From positions 1 to 5,331 of the forward strand of contig CALDPK010000246.1 of assembly GCA_937911855.1 (NCBI GenBank): a DNA stretch of 5,331 nucleotides, in the 5' to 3' direction. A program made the position numbers and the translations under genes. A model generated the notes under the pieces. That model was not told the DNA's origin. It was given only the letters and a program-made list of their open reading frames with translations, and did not search any database. This DNA is from an uncultured Trueperaceae bacterium. Its GTDB lineage: Bacteria > Deinococcota > Deinococci > Deinococcales > Trueperaceae. Every line of letters starts with the position of its first letter. Within the stretch, counting starts at the first letter, position 1. Shown piece by piece: positions 2,648 to 5,331 of this stretch.

Positions 2648-4804
2648 TAATTCCGTGTGCCCGTTCATCATTTCCAGGAAAACACCGACAAGCTCAGGAT
2701 CAAAATGCGTACCCGCCTCGCTGCGCAGGTGCGCAAGCGTCTCCTGCTCGCTCCACGCCGGCCGGTAAGGCCGGTCGGACCTGAGTGCGTCGTACACGTC
2801 CACCAGAGCGAACAGCCGGGCCTCGAGCGGAATTGCGTCGCCTGCCAGCCGGTCGGGGTAACCGCTGCCGTCCCATTTCTCGTGATGGTTGCGCACGATG
2901 TGTAGCGTGGCGGGTGGGAGGAACGGGATGTTGCGGCACATCCGCGTGCCCGTTATCGGGTGGCGTTTTATCAGCTCGAATTCCTCGCTGGTCAGCCGCC
3001 CCGGCTTCAAAAGCACCTGATCCGGGACACTCAGTTTGCCCAGGTCGTGCAGGTAGGCGCCCCACTGCAGCGCCTGCAGCCTGTCCGTGTCGAAACCGAG
3101 TGCCTGTCCGAAGCGGACGGCCAGTTCCACCACGCGGTCGGTGTGGCCTTTGGTTTCGTAATCGCGGTGCTCGAGCGCCAGTCCCAGAGAGCGGAACGTG
3201 GCTTCGCGCGTGGCTTTCACTTCTTCCAGGTGGGCGACGCGCTCGAAAGCGTTGGCGATCCTCTGCGCGAACAGCGCGGCTATCGATACTCCAGTTTCGT
3301 CGATCTGGCGGCGCTCGTCCTTGCTCGCCAGGATGAACAGGAAGCTGCCGGCCCCCTGGGTCTCGATGGGCAGTGTCAGGACGGAGGTGAACCGCAGTGG
3401 ATCCAGGTAGCCGGGGCGCTCCTCGAACGTCAGGTAGTCGCTCACGAGTACCGGTTGTCCGGTGCTGACGGCCTGGGCTACGGCACCCTGCTTCAGCGGG
3501 ATGGGGCGCAGCAGCAGCTCGGTCGTCTCGGCAGATGCGGCCCCGGCCCGCCAGCGGGGTACGGCGTAGTCACCCTCAACCGCGGCCAGCGTGGCGTAAT
3601 CCACCCGGAGCTGGGTCAGCAGTTCGCTTAAGCCGGTGGTGACGAGTTCGTCTATGTCGTTGATCGTTTCGATCTGCTGTCCGAAGCGCGCCAGGGCCCG
3701 GTAATCGTGCGCGCTGCGCTCCAGCCGTTCGAGCAGCCGGACGGTGTCAACCGCTCCGGCGATGTAGCCGGTGAGCGTCGAGATGTACGAGATTGACTCG
3801 GCGTCGATGTACACCGCGTGCTGGTCCAGCACCACCACGGCGCCCCTGGCTGAGCCGCGCGCGAACGGCAGCGCCAGCACGCCACGGAATCCGGCGTCGG
3901 CCATCTTCGCCAGGCTCGCGTCGGTCGCCTTGGATTCGGTCGCGTCGAAGGTCAGGATGATGTTGGCTTCGCTCGCGCGCCGGGCCAGTTTGCGCAGCTC
4001 AGCCTCGGGGATCTTGCCCATGGCACCCGTCAGGCCGTGGTGCGAGACGCAGTACAGCTCGTCGGTGTCTTCGATGTACGCGCAGGCGGCCGCGACGGTG
4101 CCCTTGATGGCGCTGCTGAGGATGGCGCTGACGCTTGCGCCGAGGTCCTTGTGGTTGGATGCTGTCAGGAAGGCCCTGTGCAGGGTGTCGAGCCGGGTGG
4201 CGCGCAGCTTGAGCTGGCGGTTGCTCTCCACCAGTGCTGCCTGTTTGCGTTCCGCTTCCTGGTGCAGGGCACGCTGGTCCGTCACGTCGTGGAAGTTGAT
4301 GATGAGCGCTTTTATCGCCGGGTCATGCAGCTGGTTGGTGAACGTCCCGCGCAGCCAGCGCCACTCGCCGTTCACGTGCCGGCCGCGATACTCGATGGTC
4401 ACGGCCTCATCAGGCGCGAGCCCAGCCACCGCATCCCTGATCCTGGCCATGTCGTCCGGGTGGTACGGCAGCGGCCGCAGCGCTTCGCCGGCCTCGGCCG
4501 GATAACCGAGGATCCTGGTGTTGGCCGGGCTGCGGTAGATGGGGTTGAGGTCCGCATCCACCAGGGTGACGCCGTCCACCGCGTGCTCGACCAGTGCCCG
4601 GTAACGGCCTTCTTCTGCGACGCGGCGCGAATCATCGTGAAAGAGAGCGAGGATGCCCTGCGGTGTGGGGTGGGCGCGGACTGCGTACCAGCGCATGTGG
4701 TGCGGGTACGGCAGCAGGAACGACTCCAGCTCCGCTCTCAATGGCTCCACGCCGTCCCCCTTCAGTTCGATTCTCTCCACGAGCCCTTCGATCCCGAGCT
4801 GCAC
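2636..4804 (-). CDS. PAS-PAS-GAF-GAF-HD-GYP cyclic-di-GMP phosphodiesterase, 5' end missing
   Basis: The 722-residue frame encodes a soluble signalling protein. Residues about 20-60, ending WYAVRAHPTPQGILALFHD, are the tail of a PAS domain whose front is missing. A complete PAS/PAC domain spans about 65-180. A linker with coiled-coil character (176-205) leads to two GAF-like domains at about 205-355 and 370-522. A short helix joins these to the HD-GYP domain at 535-722. The catalytic set is intact: E545, H554, HDLGK (586-590), H615, HHEKWDGSGYP (640-650) and D669. In the known family this domain hydrolyses cyclic-di-GMP, usually to pGpG or GMP, and so lowers the second messenger that favours biofilm over motility. 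The PAS and GAF domains would sense a ligand, redox state or light and control the output. No membrane segment is visible. The frame begins at a GTG (first base 4804), but its first 13 or so codons are antisense to grpE, so that start is artificial and genuine coding probably stops near 4765. No promoter or start belonging to this gene is in the window. Confidence 0.9.
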   Translation of the reverse strand: MQLGIEGLVERIELKGDGVEPLRAELESFLLPYPHHMRWYAVRAHPTPQGILALFHDDSRRVAEEGRYRALVEHAVDGVTLVDADLNPIYRSPANTRILGYPAEAGEALRPLPYHPDDMARIRDAVAGLAPDEAVTIEYRGRHVNGEWRWLRGTFTNQLHDPAIKALIINFHDVTDQRALHQEAERKQAALVESNRQLKLRATRLDTLHRAFLTASNHKDLGASVSAILSSAIKGTVAAACAYIEDTDELYCVSHHGLTGAMGKIPEAELRKLARRASEANIILTFDATESKATDASLAKMADAGFRGVLALPFARGSARGAVVVLDQHAVYIDAESISYISTLTGYIAGAVDTVRLLERLERSAHDYRALARFGQQIETINDIDELVTTGLSELLTQLRVDYATLAAVEGDYAVPRWRAGAASAETTELLLRPIPLKQGAVAQAVSTGQPVLVSDYLTFEERPGYLDPLRFTSVLTLPIETQGAGSFLFILASKDERRQIDETGVSIAALFAQRIANAFERVAHLEEVKATREATFRSLGLALEHRDYETKGHTDRVVELAVRFGQALGFDTDRLQALQWGAYLHDLGKLSVPDQVLLKPGRLTSEEFELIKRHPITGTRMCRNIPFLPPATLHIVRNHHEKWDGSGYPDRLAGDAIPLEARLFALVDVYDALRSDRPYRPAWSEQETLAHLRSEAGTHFDPELVGVFLEMMNGHTELPAD
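4755..4770. other. junction where two divergent genes are truncated head-to-head
   Basis: HD-GYP coding read leftward becomes unrecognisable to the right of about 4765, with a partial PAS domain as its N-terminus. GrpE coding read rightward is recognisable only from about 4766 (FDSLHEPFDPELHEA), with about two thirds of the protein missing to the left. Both 5' ends are lost at one point. No insertion-sequence end or obvious target-site duplication is visible there. The simplest readings are a chimeric assembly join or a recombination breakpoint. Confidence 0.75.
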
Positions 4805-4945
4805 GAGGCCCTCACCGTGGTTCCTCCGACTGCCGAGGTCGCCGAAGGCAACATCGCGCAGGTCTTCGAGACGGGGTTCGCGAAGGGCGAGCGCCTCATC
4901 CGCCCGGCCAAGGTCGTCGTGGCCAAGTCGGGGACGGGCAACTGA
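4766..4945 (+). pseudogene. grpE: C-terminal fragment of GrpE nucleotide exchange factor
   Basis: The 59 residues from FDSLHEPFDP to the TGA at 4943-4945 match the C-terminal beta-domain of GrpE. The signature elements are FDPELHEAL, EGNIAQVFETGF and LIRPAKVVVAK, which correspond to the conserved end of the family. GrpE is the cytosolic dimer that releases ADP from DnaK; the beta-domain is the part that contacts the DnaK nucleotide-binding domain. Full-length GrpE is usually around 170-210 residues, so the N-terminal coiled-coil stalk and dimerisation helices are absent. The same frame stays open leftward into the HD-GYP gene, but the translation there is not GrpE-like. No start codon or ribosome binding site suits the fragment. 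It is marked as a broken gene; if the junction is an assembly error, the source genome probably has an intact grpE. The gene downstream encodes a J-domain-like protein, a common companion of grpE. Confidence 0.85.
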
Positions 4946-5016
4946 AGCCAGGTGCCTCGGGCGGCCGTGCAGCCGGGTAGAGGCGCCTTGGGCCCGAAGG
5001 ACACGGGAGCGTAGCG

Positions 5017-5331
5017 GTGGCTGACTTCAAGGACTACTACAAGGTGTTGGGCGTGAGCCAGAGCGCCTCGCAGGACGAGGTCCTGGCCGCCTACCGCGAG
5101 GACATCGAGCGCATCAGCGCCGACATGGACAATGCCTCGGCCGAGATCTTCAACCGCCGCGCCATGCCCGGCGGGGAGGAACGGCGCCCCACCCGCGACT
5201 ATCGCAAGCTGCTCGAGCAGGTGGGCCAGAGCGGCGACCTGATCGCCAAGGCACGCGAGAGCCTGGCGAGTCTTGCGCGCCTGCTGACCTTCGTGCAGCA
5301 GGCCAGCATGAACATGCCACCCGAGACGCGC
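5017..5331 (+). CDS. J-domain-like protein lacking the HPD motif, N-terminal part, runs off right edge
   Basis: The GTG at 5017 follows GGGAG (5005-5009) by seven bases and opens VADFKDYYKVLGVSQSAS. This matches the start of DnaJ-type J domains (DYYxxLGVxxxAs, then a helix ending AAYRE, residues 23-28). In a normal J domain that helix leads to an HPD tripeptide, which is needed to stimulate DnaK ATPase. Here the equivalent region reads EDIERISADMDNAS and has no HPD. Residues 40-105 are helical and charged, with no similarity I recognise, and the frame is open to the window edge at 105 residues. The gene lies 71 bases after the grpE stop on the same strand, so the two were probably co-transcribed in their source genome. 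It may be a DnaK-associated protein that has lost or changed the canonical J function. A later, complete domain beyond the edge cannot be excluded. Confidence 0.7.
   Translation, partial: MADFKDYYKVLGVSQSASQDEVLAAYREDIERISADMDNASAEIFNRRAMPGGEERRPTRDYRKLLEQVGQSGDLIAKARESLASLARLLTFVQQASMNMPPETR

Noticed and set aside
3771..4505. 244-residue plus-strand frame opposite the HD-GYP gene
   Set aside because: It is an antisense shadow of the PAS and first GAF regions, rich in Ala, Ser and Arg as expected from GC-rich antisense reading.
4037..4765. Long plus-strand frame in phase with the grpE fragment, suggesting a 302-residue protein
   Set aside because: Everything left of about 4766 is antisense to the conserved HD-GYP protein and has no GrpE-like or other recognisable sequence. 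Only the last 59 residues are real.

Overview
The window reads as a stretch of high-GC proteobacterial chromosome, most likely gammaproteobacterial for about the first 4.76 kb. Support for that is general style only: strong sigma70-like promoters, a tRNA with encoded CCA, a DnaQ-type exonuclease and a PAS/GAF/HD-GYP protein. No gene here fixes the genus. The last ~570 bases may come from a different genome or locus.

Layout, left to right. (1) Bases 1-199, minus strand: the N-terminus of a CPA1-type cation:proton antiporter running off the left edge. (2) Bases 200-307: a divergent intergenic region with a near-perfect 19-bp palindrome between two candidate promoters. (3) Bases 308-1219, plus strand: a 303-residue DEDDh 3'-5' exonuclease with a short aromatic C-terminal module. 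(4) Bases 1220-1339: a leader with a CRP/FNR-like site and two hairpins, the second abutting a strong Shine-Dalgarno. (5) Bases 1340-1759, plus strand: a secreted, very acidic cupredoxin with all four type-1 copper ligands, closed by an intrinsic terminator. (6) Bases 1879-1942: a well-formed promoter followed almost at once by an intrinsic terminator. (7) Bases 2020-2094: tRNA-Val(CAC) with its own promoter and terminator. (8) Bases 2132-2635: about 500 bases with no convincing gene, but with nested inverted repeats and a weak direct repeat. (9) Bases 2636 to about 4765, minus strand: a large cyclic-di-GMP phosphodiesterase (partial PAS, PAS, two GAF domains, HD-GYP). (10) Bases about 4766-4945, plus strand: only the C-terminal 59 residues of GrpE. 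(11) Bases 5017-5331, plus strand: the start of a J-domain-like protein without the HPD motif, running off the right edge.

The most important structural point is the boundary near 4765. The HD-GYP gene, read leftward, and grpE, read rightward, both lose their 5' ends at the same place. An intact chromosome would not be expected to have two divergent genes truncated head-to-head within a few bases. It therefore marks either a chimeric assembly join or a real recombination breakpoint. The genes left and right of it should not be interpreted as neighbours until this is resolved.

There is no evident operon linking the left-hand genes. The antiporter and exonuclease are divergent, the cupredoxin is probably its own unit, the tRNA is its own unit, and the signalling gene is on the opposite strand. 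The unexplained material is mostly in the non-coding segments: the divergent operator, the cupredoxin leader, the promoter-terminator pair and the nested repeats after the tRNA.
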